Assembly (NCBI RefSeq): GCF_014851395.1 | Contig: NW_024041039.1 | Location: 2,242,360-2,306,359 of the forward strand | Direction of reading: 5' to 3' | Origin: Micropterus salmoides | Lineage: Eukaryota; Chordata; Actinopteri; Centrarchiformes; Centrarchidae | DNA length: 64,000 bases | Part shown: one piece after another, positions 11,900 through 24,336 of the stretch | Layout of the letters: each line of letters begins with the position of its first letter | How positions within the stretch are numbered: position 1 is the stretch's first letter | Position numbers and translations under genes: made by a program | Notes under the pieces: model-generated | Seen by the model: only the letters and a program-made list of their open reading frames with translations | Database searches by the model: none | Told to the model about the DNA's origin: nothing

Positions 11900-12930
11900 T
11901 GTCTTCTTTATGTGCGAGGTGTTTCCTGCTGCTACAGAAGACCTGATAAGAACTTATAATCACAATCTGAAGACGTCCTGCAGTGCCATCAGCTCAGAGC
12001 TGCAGAAAACAGCGGGACCCCGGTACACTATAAAGTTTTACCTTCAGTATTAAAGCAATCCTTAATGTGCAGTAAACAGTCTTTATCTGCTGCTCTGAAA
12101 GTGGCCTTAAACCTGAAATGAAGCAGCGATGGTTCCAGTAAGATTCATAAATATGCAGCTCATCGATTGTGAGTCTGTCATCACGTCTGTTTCAGACCTG
12201 CTGGAAATAAAGAGAAGCCTCCTGATATGGACGAGATAGAAATGAGTTCAGTTTCAGTTTGTCCTGCAGAGGGTGCTCATTAAACCTCAACGAACACTCA
12301 AAACTGTGACCTACGTGTTCTAATGACTGCACTACATACTGTGCTATACTATGAACTGTATTACTGTTGTACCACATGACATGGTAGCGGAGTACTTCAG
12401 TAAAAGCAGTAACACCACAGTGTAGAAATACAAGATACCAAAGTATTAGCATCAAAATATATTTAAATTCCCAAAAGGACTCATTATGCAGAATCACTAG
12501 ATTATAATTGCAGGAGGAGAAAGGCTGTGTGATGTGTTATTTTGAGGGGACAGCAGATTTACACTGTTATACAAGCTGTACAAGAGTCGTTTCTTCAGTG
12601 TTGTCACATGAAAAGAGAGAATCAAATATTTACAAAAACGTCAGGGGTGTACTCACTTGTGTGAGACACAGTATATAGATGGACTTACAGCAACTCACAT
12701 ACATCAGTACATGGCAGCACGAATAAGCCAAGATGTCTCTAGCAGTCGGTTTGTATCCCGCCTCAGGGTCAGTTCCATGTTGTCACTGAGCTCTGAGCTC
12801 TGTGGTGTGAGGAGATGTCTGTCTTGAGTCCAGGGGTTGCACAGATCGTCTATACATCAATATATCTCACATTGCCAATACACTTATGTGCCTCTGCTGT
12901 CATGAGTCACGGCTGAGGAGAAAAGTACTG
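11900..12930. other. Intergenic stretch, no gene recognised
   Basis: No coding frame with domain character and no splice-bounded exon was seen between the slc3a2 polyadenylation signal and the repeat at 12,936. Confidence 0.5.
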
Positions 12931-12935
12931 TATTG

Positions 12936-13055
12936 TCACATGCACATACCCCCTGCACCATCCCTGCATTTAACCCATCCCTCAAGGGAGCAGTGGGCAG
13001 CAACTGTACAGCGCCTGAGAACAACTCCAGATCAACGCCAGTGCAGGTTAGTTGC
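12936..13055 (+). repeat. Teleost interspersed repeat
   Basis: The segment from TGTCACATGCACATACCCCC through AGGGAGCAGTGGGCAGCAAC to GAGAACAACTCCAGATCAAC follows a consensus repeated many times in fish genomes. The short open frame over it (12,933-13,121) is a by-product. I do not assign a superfamily. Confidence 0.55.
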
Positions 13056-13385
13056 AGGTTAGGAGTAGACAGAGTAGGTCAGGTAATAAAGGCAAGGCTG
13101 CGAGTCTGTAAGTGCTACTGAGGTGGAGATTTTTGGCTCAGAGTGTGAGGAAAAAGTCATTTTGAGAAAACAGCCTTCAAAGATTTGTATTGTAAAATTC
13201 CATAATCAATATTTACAGATCTAATAGTTAATTAACTCCTACACAACAATATAGTCCATCTATAAATATATAAAAGCTGATAAGTGAATAAAAACATGTC
13301 TAATCAGTCACACAGATACACAGAGAGCCACCGGTAGAACTGTCGTCCTGCATGACACAGAACAGTTCTCCATGTCTGCTGCGTA

Positions 13386-13800
13386 TGTCAGTCAGCTTTA
13401 TTTATATAGCACATTTAAAAACAACAGGAGTTGACCCAAAGTGCTTTCCAAGAACACAGTACACACAAATACAAGTATGAACAAACAAAAGAACAAAGAG
13501 TATACACCACTCTGTATCCAAACATCAGTGGAGTACTCGGTAAAGATACAATTCAAAGAAGCTAAAAGTAAATAAATAAGCACGTCAGATTAAAATGCAT
13601 TAAAATAAATAAATACATAAGGGACAGAAGCAGGTAAAAGCCAGGGGGAAAAGGTAGGTCTTTAAATTAGATTTGAAGTTCTCACTGGTGGGGCAGGACT
13701 TGATGTTAGATGGAAGACTATTCCAAAGCCCGGGGGCAGAAACAGGAAGGCCCGATCACCTTTAGTTGTGAGGCGTGAGAAGGGGACTTAGAGCGACCTG
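13386..13800 (-). mobile_element. Retroposon 3'-end fragment, minus strand
   Basis: On the minus strand the segment runs from a block containing AAAGGTGATCGGGCCTTCCT to AGCACTTTGGGTCAACTCCT and ends TGCTATATAAATAAAGCTGA. This is the typical 3' end of abundant fish LINE-derived repeats. A related 3' end is on the plus strand at 50,300-50,582. Confidence 0.6.
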
Positions 13801-14347
13801 TAGGTACTGATATGTAGGCCCCTCATCCATCTCTTGCTGATGTCTTTTCGCTGTTTTAGCTCTGCCTACACTCCTGCGCCTGCATTTCATTCTGGCTGCG
13901 GTGACAGCCTCAGCTTTTGAAATTCTGAGCAGGTCTGTTTCCCTCATTGTACAGACACTAATAACTGGGCTCTGAAGCCACACCTCTCCGTAACAGCTAG
14001 TTATGTTGTTGTTGTGTGTCTTTCTCCAGCTGTCCAACTCCTGCTCTGTTATTTTTTTCTTGTGCTTGGCATTTTCCTTCAGGGCACAAGCATGACCATA
14101 TGAGGACAGGCCCTCACAGTCTGTCACCAGTCCTGTAAGGAGGTAAGCGCACACACCGATTCCATAGTGGGAAGTGAAGCCTCTTTTTTTGCCAGCTGCC
14201 AGACACGCTTCTGTTTATGACTGCATCTGCATCCTCCCTCTGCAACTCCGCCACATCTGGGTCAGCATCTGCACAAGCCTGCCTGGCCTGCTCCCTGGTC
14301 TTGTGCAGTGACTCCAGGCCTCTCTCAATTTCAGTAAAGTGTATCAC
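13762..14347 (-). other. Two overlapping unknown reading frames, possibly one broken coding block
   Basis: On the minus strand the frame at 14,347-14,114 encodes IHFTEIERGLESLHKTREQA and a Glu/Asp-rich continuation. The frame at 14,154-13,762 encodes KITEQELDSWRKTHNNN and a basic tail. They overlap by 41 bases in different frames, so a single indel would join them. Charge patterning suggests real coding descent, but I do not recognise the protein, and the 3' end overlaps the edge of a retroposon fragment. It could be part of an unrecognised mobile element. Confidence 0.25.
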
Positions 14348-14349
14348 TA

Positions 14350-17300
14350 CCTGTTCATGTGGTCAGGTTTTTGTGATATCCTTACTTTTATTTCTATTTA
14401 TTTATTTTATTTAAGGACAAGGATGCAGGTCACAAAGCAACACTCTGGCAGGGAGTCAGAGATGCTGACAGTAATAAATCTACCACAATTAATTATATTA
14501 TCACGGCTCCTGGTGGTAGGGGGATTTATTCCGTAGAGTTATTCAGAATGCTAACTTTTGGTAAGTTTGGGAGAAATCTACAGAAGCACAGAGACAAACT
14601 GTAGTAAAAGCAACAACTAAATGTGTATTTTTAATGTTTTCTTTCCAGAAGTCTGAAAGAAGACAAGTTAAGGGAGCATAACTCAAAAACAAAGTACTTT
14701 TTGCCCCGTTTCTCGCCTTAAAGAGCTGTTGAAGGAAGTAAGAACTGGTGTGTGGCTGGGTGTGGCAGCTAAGCATATTTTCCGGGAGTGTTATGCCGGT
14801 TCGCTGCGGCGTATGAAAAGTAGGGATCCGGAAAGGAAATTTGATCCTCCTCTGAGCCAGGAACGTTGGTAGTAACAGAGTCGGAACGATGTCTATGTGA
14901 AATGAGATTGCTATGTGAAATCACACATGGTTGGTGGATTATGCTGCAAACGTTGGTTTAGTATGAACAAATGAACGCAGATCTCTGCATGAAAGCAGCT
15001 TGTGTGTCTGGCCGTGGTGCTCCTGTCTCTCTCCAGGCCAAGCCAGACCAATTAGGGAACCACCTGTGATGGCTCTACACACCTGAGAGTCATCCTACAA
15101 TCACACTCTACAGTTCATAAACCCCGGCTCCGCACTTACTTCTTCTCCCGATTGTCTCTTCGCCTGAGAGTTTAGAGATTATTTATTGACACTTTGTTTG
15201 CTTGTGCTTCAGGTTGTTGGTCTGCAACTGGGTCATTTAAACTACCAGACCCATCAGTTGGGCCAATTAGTGAATTGTAGATCAGAAGTAAAGTTGCATG
15301 TCAACATAGATACTAATTTGAATGGTACTTGCTTCCCAACAAACTCAGCTGCTGAGATGGAGCATTGAGTTAATTTCGTTGGTTAACATTAAAGTTTTCA
15401 TCTCCTTTGTTCACACAATTTATACCAAATCTTGCCAGAGAAGGATTCATTGCTTTTATTATATTTAGCATTCCTCTCCAGAAATGCTCTTTTCACTTCG
15501 CACATTTGTTTTCCATGCCTCTCAACGACCGAAGCAGAGCGGTGACGAAATCCCAAATAAACACAGCATGTGAGACAGAGGGACGTTTCTAGGACAGAAA
15601 GTCATCCTGTCTGTGGGGAACAAGGCAAAACAGATTCTTCTCTGCTGTGCAGTGCAGCTGCAGCTCGCGTTCATAGCATCACATGACTTCCAGCAGTGCA
15701 GACCAAAAGGCTAAACACTGGAGGCTCCCACCAGGTTCCTGCCACACAGACCAGGAACTACAGTGCAGTAAATGTGAGGTTGAAAGTTCAGCCATTTGAT
15801 TATAAGTTTGTATTTCAGAAGCAGCCATGACAGCCAGTTGTCCCACGTGCTGCACTGCTAACTTCAATGAGTGCAATAAGTGGATTAATTATGATATAAT
15901 TAATAATTATAATGGTCCTCAGCAGTTTCATTCATAAAACAAATCATTTTGATCATTTATCTTTAATTTTAATTAATATATTAAACATTTTGTACGTGTC
16001 CCTGAAATTGCTGTCCACCCTGTCACTGTGGGGTAACCAATGGATTTAGTGACATCATCACCAGCAATTAGTCTGTGTTAAATTAGAGGTTTAAACAATT
16101 GCTGGAAGTACATAACATTTCTACACTTCTATTTCTTCATTTTCGTCATATTGTTATGATTGTTATTATGATGGACATGGTACATTACATGGAGGACTTG
16201 TGCTTGGTTTCCCCACATTCTTATAATTTTAAACATATTTAAACAGTTAATACTCACATATATGCTTCATTTTAGTGTAGTGGGAGTTTGTTTGGTAATA
16301 TTGGTACCAGCAGGCCTGTTGATGATCATGATTTAGTGATATTTTACAAACTTCTATGTAATTAAAACAACAGACTGCGATCTAAACATATAGTCTATAT
16401 AACAGATTGCAAAGACAGCTGTGCAAATGTAAAAGAACAAAACCTAGGCTGTTTGAAAGAGCAATGACAAAGAAAATCATTCAGTCTGTTAAAATGACCA
16501 AGTCAAAACCATTACTATTTAATAATACTAAAAAACGTTAGTGGCATGATGTGTTTTTGACAAAGGTCTGAAGATTTTTTAATTGCAGAGCCATATTGTC
16601 GTAAACTCTGTGTTTTTTTTTTTAGACTTATGTAAAACTAGAAAGTTTCTAAAATTCATTCTTTATAATGCTTAAAGGTTTCCTGTTTGTTTGTCAAATT
16701 ATGTGTTCTAGTTCCCATTTCCATGTTTTATGAAAATAAACATTATTTTCACATAGTATAAAATCTTTGTGGGATTTATTTATGAACAAATGTAGACCAA
16801 ATAGTATTGTTTGACAGTTTGACCAGATATTTTTGTTGTTATTTAGAAAAAGTGCAAAACTCACAGATGACAGGGTGGACATATTTTGTGTTTTGTTCAT
16901 ACTCTGTAGGCTTCCAATTGATGTATAAAAAGAGCTGGAGCTTGACCACCATGCATTTCTAACAAACTAAGGTCTACTTAATAAAATTTATATAAAGTTA
17001 AATGGAAAATCTCAGCTTTGTCTTTTGGAAATTATGAAGTCTCAAACCCCACACCCCATTTATCTAGGATTCCTTTGGAGCGTTGGTTGCGTGCATACTA
17101 AGACATTAACATAAATGCCTAGAAGAGCCAATTAAGCACATAAACAGTAGGGGGCAGATGTCATGATGAGGCAGAAAGTATTACAATGTGATGTCAGACC
17201 AGATCTGCTCCCTAGTAGCTTAACTTTTCATTTCTCAAGGTACACACAAAGTACGCAGGCAGCCGTGGATCTCTGCATGTCTGTGTAGTGTAAAAGACAG

Positions 17301-19600
17301 TATCATGGACCAAAATGACTTGCTCCACAATAGATGAATGTATGCATGAAAAATGATTTCACAACAGGCCCAGGTGACTGAAGTGTAACTCAAAGAGAGT
17401 TGGCTGTTTGAACATATAGCCAAAGTCTTCAAGTGACAAGGAGTAAGCGCCACAAACCCCCTTAAGACCTCTGGTGATACATCCTAATATATTCAGTGCC
17501 TTTGAATAATATAAGTGCTTATCAATAATTTTGCCATAAATTTGTTTGCAGTGTTCCTTTGTCATCTTAATGTAGTTTTTACAGCAGTAGTTTGAAAATG
17601 ATAAAGCAGGTATATGTGACCTTGAATCACTTGTCTCAGATGATCTCTGTTCAACTTATTATGAATATTAATAACTGTTATTTACCCAGCAAGTCTTTCA
17701 AATTAAATGACAAAATATTTTGCTTGTCCGTGCCCTGTAGAATGACAAAATAAGTGTTTTAACATCTGACCCCCCAATCTGCAGGAAATCAGTCTCCTGT
17801 GGCTTCCAAAAATGTTAAGCTGTAACATCTCTATGGTTAAAGTTTGTTTAGGTTCAGGCACAAAAACATTATAGTTAGGTTAAAGGAAACATTGTGATAG
17901 TGGTCACAGTAAAAACACATGGTTATGGTTGGAGACAAGTGCTTCCAGTTTTTTGCATTTTGGTTAAAATTCCTGGAACATTCTCAAATCTTCCCACACT
18001 ATTCTAAAACTTAACACCTACAATAAAAACAATAACTTCTGGGTCCATTACAGTCACCCTACCCTGACCTACTGCCCTTTATGTACAGTCTATTATACAG
18101 TGTACACAAAGACCCCAAAACCAACCAGTACTCAACAATACTTGGCCCCAGTGTCAGCTAGTGTGGTGCAATTTTATTCAACACAACTTTATGTGCAGTA
18201 GGCAATAAGTAGATGATGTGATTTACCAAGCTTCAGGGTCAAGCATGTCATCCCAGAGACATGTTGTCCCTGAAGTCTGGATAGCACAGAGAACAGAGAT
18301 GCTTTGAGTCTTGTGTTTACACAGATTCAGCACGTCACACGAGTCTCCGTGAGTCCAGGGTTACATGCGATATGTTTGGAGGTGACGTCTATGGAATTCC
18401 CATTACATTTACTCCCTTTTAGCATTTTATGCTAACCAAACGCGTCCTGAAATGTGATATTTAGTAGATAATATATATATATAACATAATGAAGTTACTC
18501 TAATGTGTTGCTAATATTGCTGAACCAATAGAAGAACATGAAGTCTGCAGCTCTACACAGCTTTTCCTTCCCTGTGAAATTTAAATCTGTTTGGAGTTAT
18601 TAGAGCACAACCTCCATCCAGTAATAATTTGACTGTGTCTGACTGTCAAGAAAGGTTTGTCCTAACTAGAATCAAACAGCAGGAGTAAAGATTTCATTCT
18701 GCATGAAGAGAGATTACCGAAACCCAGACTAACTGAATTCTTTGAGGGCCCGCAGTGCAGCCTTTATCCTCTTGAACCCTGATTTCCCCTCATATTCAGT
18801 TGTGTATTTCTCAACGGTTCTTGTTCTCGTAAATGCTGAGCCTATTGAGCCCACGGAGGCCCTGACAAACATGCTCTCTGGTATGGGGTGGATTAAACAA
18901 CAGTTAAGTGGGACACAGCAAGAAACCACACGTGGGCCATTACACAACCAGCTCCATCTGAGAGCCATGGTGCATGAAGTCATAGGAGTGCCATAAAAAA
19001 AAAGAATACATCTGTAAAACAATAAGAAAAATGTTAAAATAGAAAGAGGAATAATTAAAAAATGAAAATATTAAGAGAATAATATAATATAAAAATAAAG
19101 ATTTTTCCTTTATTTTTACCTTTATTTGTTTATTCCTCTATATTTCCACTATTTTCTTATAGTCATGTTCTCCTTTGACTCCATAATGTCGACCTGCATG
19201 GCAGTGAATTTCTCTAGGAGAGCTAAGTTTCAATTAAATCAGTGTTCAGTGAGGTCTGGGGATTATCCACAGCAACCTGGACATTGTTTCTAGAAAGACA
19301 AGTTGCTTTTGAGCTTTTCAAGTAGAATCTTCCAAAGCTTTCAGCACGATTCACAGCCATTGTGCTGTGGTGGAAGGGGAAATGGATGGAAAGATACCAC
19401 TAGAGGGAAGTGATAAAAGTTTTTATTTTATTTAGAAGATTGTTTAAAAGGTAATTTGGCCATCCAAATAAAACAAATAATGATGAGAACGTATGTCTGC
19501 AAGCAGTTACTGAAACATTCCTTATGTATAGCAGAGATGATGAGCACATGAAGGCCGGGGGAGATGGCATGGACTGCGTGAGATCAGATATTACCAATGA
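14350..19600. other. Intergenic stretch, no gene recognised
   Basis: Over 5 kb of AT-rich DNA holds only scattered short frames. The longest (18,729-19,022 minus and 18,742-18,996 plus) overlap each other and have no domain motif, start context or splice signals. I saw no clear repeat boundaries. Confidence 0.45.
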
Positions 19601-19604
19601 TTGG

Positions 19605-19745
19605 CCGTTTGATCCCCAGATCTTCTTGTCCAAAACTCCTTGAGCAAGACACTGAACTGCAAATTGCTCCTGATGGCTCGCTGCCATCGGAGTGGGGGTG
19701 TGTGTGAAAAACCTTTGGATAAAAGCGCTATATAAATGAAGCTCA
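19605..19745 (+). repeat. Interspersed repeat, SINE/MITE-like 3' end
   Basis: The segment contains GATCCCCAGATCTTCTTGTC, GAGCAAGACACTGAACTGCA and ends TTGGATAAAAGCGCTATATA AATG, a very common fish repeat end. Related text is at 42,440-42,560 (AGCAAGACTCCTAGTTGCTC through TTGAATAAAAGCG). Confidence 0.6.
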
Positions 19746-20130
19746 GTGTAAGTTCAGGTCGAGCTCATCAGAAGTCCACTCATCATCACATTCAGATCTT
19801 CTGCATTCTCTTCACCCCATCATCACCACCTTATCACCACTTAATGGCTTCACTTCCCCCTTTAGTACCATGATTTCAGGGTTTATACAGTTTCTAAATT
19901 CATTGTCCACATGTCAGTAAATAAACGATGATGTTTCTCCAGGTTGAAATGCATTTAGATCATAGTTTTGGTTAAAATAATTCCTTTCTGTGACATAAGT
20001 AAAGTTCTCTAACTTTAAATACGTCAACTTTGACTTTTGGTTCAGTAGACTACGTCGCCTGAAGCTGAACGGTACCATGTGCGTCAGATGATGATGCTTT
20101 TTCAAGGGCCGTGAGATGAGAACGGGCTGA

Positions 20131-20204
20131 AAATATATAGAAGCACACCCGCCTGGCGAAGAGGAAGATGGTGGAAACAGAGAGGGAAGTCAGATTCTGT
20201 AGAT
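20131..20204 (+). promoter_or_regulatory. Candidate slc6a20 promoter (TATA) and 5' leader exon
   Basis: AAATATATAG at 20,131-20,140 resembles a TATA box. About 65 bp later there is a perfect donor (GAT|GTAAGT, exon end 20,204). This would make a short leader exon spliced toward the ATG exon at 21,202. The leader also contains an ATG opening 12 codons (20,168), so a small upstream frame or an alternative N-terminus is possible. The acceptor before 21,202 is not certain. Confidence 0.35.
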
Positions 20205-21201
20205 GTAAGTATTTTTAAAAATGGGATAAGAACTAGTCAGCAGGTACAGGAGGATGCTTTTGTCAGCGTTTGTTTTCAGGCTGAGAGAAAACTCCCAGAC
20301 ACGTTATTCATTGTATCCAGGTTTATATTCAACCTGTTTGGTATTTCTAAAGATGGCCTCTGTTTAGCAGTAAGGCTATGGCTTGGTGGGATGACTGTGA
20401 ATAATAGATAACATCTTGCAGTAGCAGGGTTAATCATCCTATCCTTTTCTGACAGCCGACCCGAGCTTTTCGTCTGTCATCCATTAGTTGCAAAGTAATG
20501 GCAGCTCCTGCTGCTGCTTATTGGGGTTTGGTTGCCAAGTTGGTTCGGCACTAACCCTAACACTCGTTTTAGATTAAAGAGATGTCTTTAAAGTGATCTC
20601 AAAAGGAAAACTGTAAATGCTATTATACAGACAAAATTAAATGACTAATTCATCATTTGATGCAGAACGCAGTTATTTATTTGCACATGCAATTACACTT
20701 ATTTTATTATAATTTGACTTCAAGCTTTACCAAACGTTGTTTACATGCTTGCAGGTTCTGGTTTAGAAGAGTCTCCATAAGACAGTCCTATTAATTAAAC
20801 ATTAAGCTGTCTCACAATGTGAGCATGAAGTGAGAAGTGATGACTGAGACCTTCTTCCCACATCTAGTCTCAGTACATTTCCACTGCAATCCAAACTAGG
20901 ATATTGTACCTGACATTTTAACACCTTTTCATTTCAACAGCTGCGCATCGTTTCATTATTCAATAACCACCTCAAGAAGCTTTTTAACAGCGCTCTAAAG
21001 TCTAGGCTCATGGGAGGTGCAGTTATTTAACAACACTCCCCCTGAGAGTGACCACACCGCATTCCCACTGAGCTCAGAACCGGGTAGGACGCACCGTGGC
21101 ACGCAGCCTCGCGCTGATCCACTCCGTTTTCTGGTTGCTCTTCTGACCCGCTGAGGTTCGGCTGCTGAGCACACACCTGGAGACGCGCACAGGACGCAGA
21201 C

Positions 21202-24200
21202 ATGAAGAAAGATGCGAGACCCAACTGGGACAACCCCACGCAGTTTGTGCTAGCGTGTGTGTCATACGCAGTCGGGCTGGGAAACGTGTGGCGGTTTCCG
21301 TACCTCTGTCAGATGCACGGTGGAGGTAATTATTATCATTATTAGAGACTCCGCTGGATCTGACTAACGAGCATTTTGCATTCACTTTATATAGGCTACT
21401 CCACGTTCAGCGTTATCTTATCATACAGTCCGTGCAAATTATTTACAGAAGTATCATTGTTTAAACTTCTCACACAAACAAGGCAAGTTCTACCTTTAAC
21501 ATGTTGCTTAAAAGTAGTCATTAAATAAATAAATCCAAGTTATTCTGATGCAGGGGAACATATTATCTACCTGTTAATTGACTTGTCGCCTGTAATCTGA
21601 GTCACGTGGCTGTTTCTGAGGGTACATTTCTAAACGACTGAATGTCTATCAGAATGAGTTACTGTTCATTCAAAGATTAAACTAGCAATAAAATAATTAA
21701 ACTAGAGTAGAACCAGGAAATAAAACCGTTAATAAGTAAAGAATTATGCAGCTTAGGCTACACAGCCTTTCTAAAGACCACATAGGAGTGCAGATTAAAG
21801 TGTGAAGCCTACATACTGTGGATTCTGAATGGAGCAGGAGTAAAAACAAGGACTATTACACAAATGCATTATTCAGAGGTGGATGTTATGTAAGAATTTC
21901 CAAGTAAGAGAGTTTCTTACACCCCAAGGAGGGAAGATTTAATTTATTAAATACACAAACTTATAATAAAATATTATATTTTGAGCAGTAAGGTGTACAA
22001 CAGTCTGATTTCCTGTTGCTTGGCCAGCCTTCATTTCCTCCAGACCATCCAGCAAATCTCCTGCTCTGGCTTCCTTTTCCAATGACTCTTACGAATAATA
22101 GCCTGCCTGTTTCAGCAAAAACCACACATTAAAGTATAGAGCTGCAGCTGCACCATCTCCTAATTCAGTCAAGTTGAATAATTTTGACTTAAATCAAATC
22201 CAATAAGACACCATTCAATGACATTTCAGCAATAAAGCCAAAAAAATCCACATTAAAATGAAAATGTCACGAAGCAGTCGCCATAGCAACTGTGATGTTA
22301 TTGTCCCACTCTAAATCCAATGTTCCAAATCACACACATGAATAAATGAAAAGTACAAAAGGAGTAGGAGTAACGATTTACGAGTTCTGCTCAGTACACG
22401 TACAGTACAGGATAACACATGCAAAGGGGCCGATACAGGCCTACTCTACTCATTGGTAACAAACATTCTCATAATATGTATAAAGGTTTCTCTGTAAATG
22501 ATTCCTTGTCTGTGGATCCATAATGATAAAACAGTAAAGCACAATAAACAGGGGCATTGCCAGATATTCTCCTGAAACAGGTCCAGAGTAACTCTGACTT
22601 GGTTAGATTGGAGAATTGTACGTCTTATTGGTCCTGTGCACAGGTCACTGAACAATGAGCACACGTCTACTGTAATTACTATCCTGAAATTCCAAGCAGG
22701 AACACAGTGGAAACATGTGGCAGCCTGCTATCAAAGTTGGACGGGGACAACTAAATGAACATTATTGGTTCACAAACTCAAATAGCTTTGATAGTGTGCA
22801 ATTGGTTTGGATTTATGGAGATACTGTTTAATGCCAACAAAATGGCAAACATTTCTAAATGCCAAGGTTTTTAAATTTAACAAAGAAATGATCAAATGTA
22901 TCTGCAATAGTAAAGTGTGAAATTAAAAGTGTTTAATTATAAAACACAAATAAACAACATTCGCTTCTGAAAGTTGAGGGGGTCGATGTCCAAATAGAGT
23001 CAACCCTCAACAGTAGCCTAATGCTATTTTATTTCCAATGAAGGTAAAGAAATATGTAATTTGACACTAAAGAGAAAATATATATTTAAACCAAAGCAAA
23101 TATTCAACCACGATTAATTTATTATTGGACATTTAATTCTCCATTTACTGCATTGCATCCTGTCTGATTTGTTTTTTAAAATGCAGACCCTTATAAATAA
23201 AGTATTTATAACTTGGCAAACACATAATACATAAGAGATATTGTGGTTTTGCAGTTGTCAGTGTATGCACCTCTGCTAACCAAAGCCACAAAAAATGTTG
23301 TTTGTACTTAATATATGGCTGAATATTGAATCTCAGTACTTTTTTGGTACTGACTAAAATGTGTCTTTATTGAATCTTGTCATGTACTGAAAGCTGGCCT
23401 CGAATGTCTGGTCTGCTTCCAACATGTCCTCATACCTAAAAGACTAAATTGTTCAACTGTAAAGTGTCCCAAAACTACCAGTCCAGCGTCAGGCGTACGG
23501 GACCTTAATATGTTGCATGAGTCACATTACCATTTAACATGTGGTAAAAATTGTGCGTCGTAGTAGTTTGGATAGGTGTAGGCTACAATAGCATTTGAGT
23601 AGGTTAAGGAAAAGATTGCGGTTTGGGTTAAAATAGGTACGTTACGTAAGTCACCTACGAAACGTTATTTAACTTAAAACATGTCAACTTTCACTTTCCT
23701 TCACACTGGACTCGAATCTCGCCCTCCTGAATGTAAGTCCTGAGTGTACTTGACTCATCCAACCCCCCCCCACCTCCTTACATGGACTTTGTCGCTCTTT
23801 AAACTAAATCACCTGACTTCTTCTGCCACTAGAGGTTGTGGCCTAACAGAGAATGTAAATATGGGTCATAACAGGCTGCTGCATAGACAACCTATATGAC
23901 CTTTCTGAATAATCTGCCTTTTAAAAAGCAGGAAAATATTTGCCTTCTGCTACCTCAAGATCAACACCCCCATGGGCCCCACAGATGGGCCCTAATTGCT
24001 ACTTACAGGATGTGGGCACTGGGTGTGAGTTGACTAAGTACATCTTTATATCCACCTTCAGGAGGGTTCTTGATTCCATACCTCCTCATGCTGTTTCTGG
24101 AGGGTATTCCCTTATTCTACTTGGAGCTTGCCATTGGTCAAAAGACGAGTCTAGGCAGTATCGGGGCATGGAGTGCCATCAGCCCTTATTTGGGAGGAGT

Positions 24201-24288
24201 GGGTGAGTAATGATGCAGCTTTGTGACTCCTCACTGCAACCAGATGGTGGCAAGAAAGAGAATCCTGTTGGATTTAGGAGGCTGGAAG

Positions 24289-24336
<48 letters not shown>

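Noticed and set aside
18729..19022. Overlapping frames on both strands near 18.7-19.0 kb
   Set aside because: There are no motifs, splice signals or repeat identity, and mutual overlap suggests chance.
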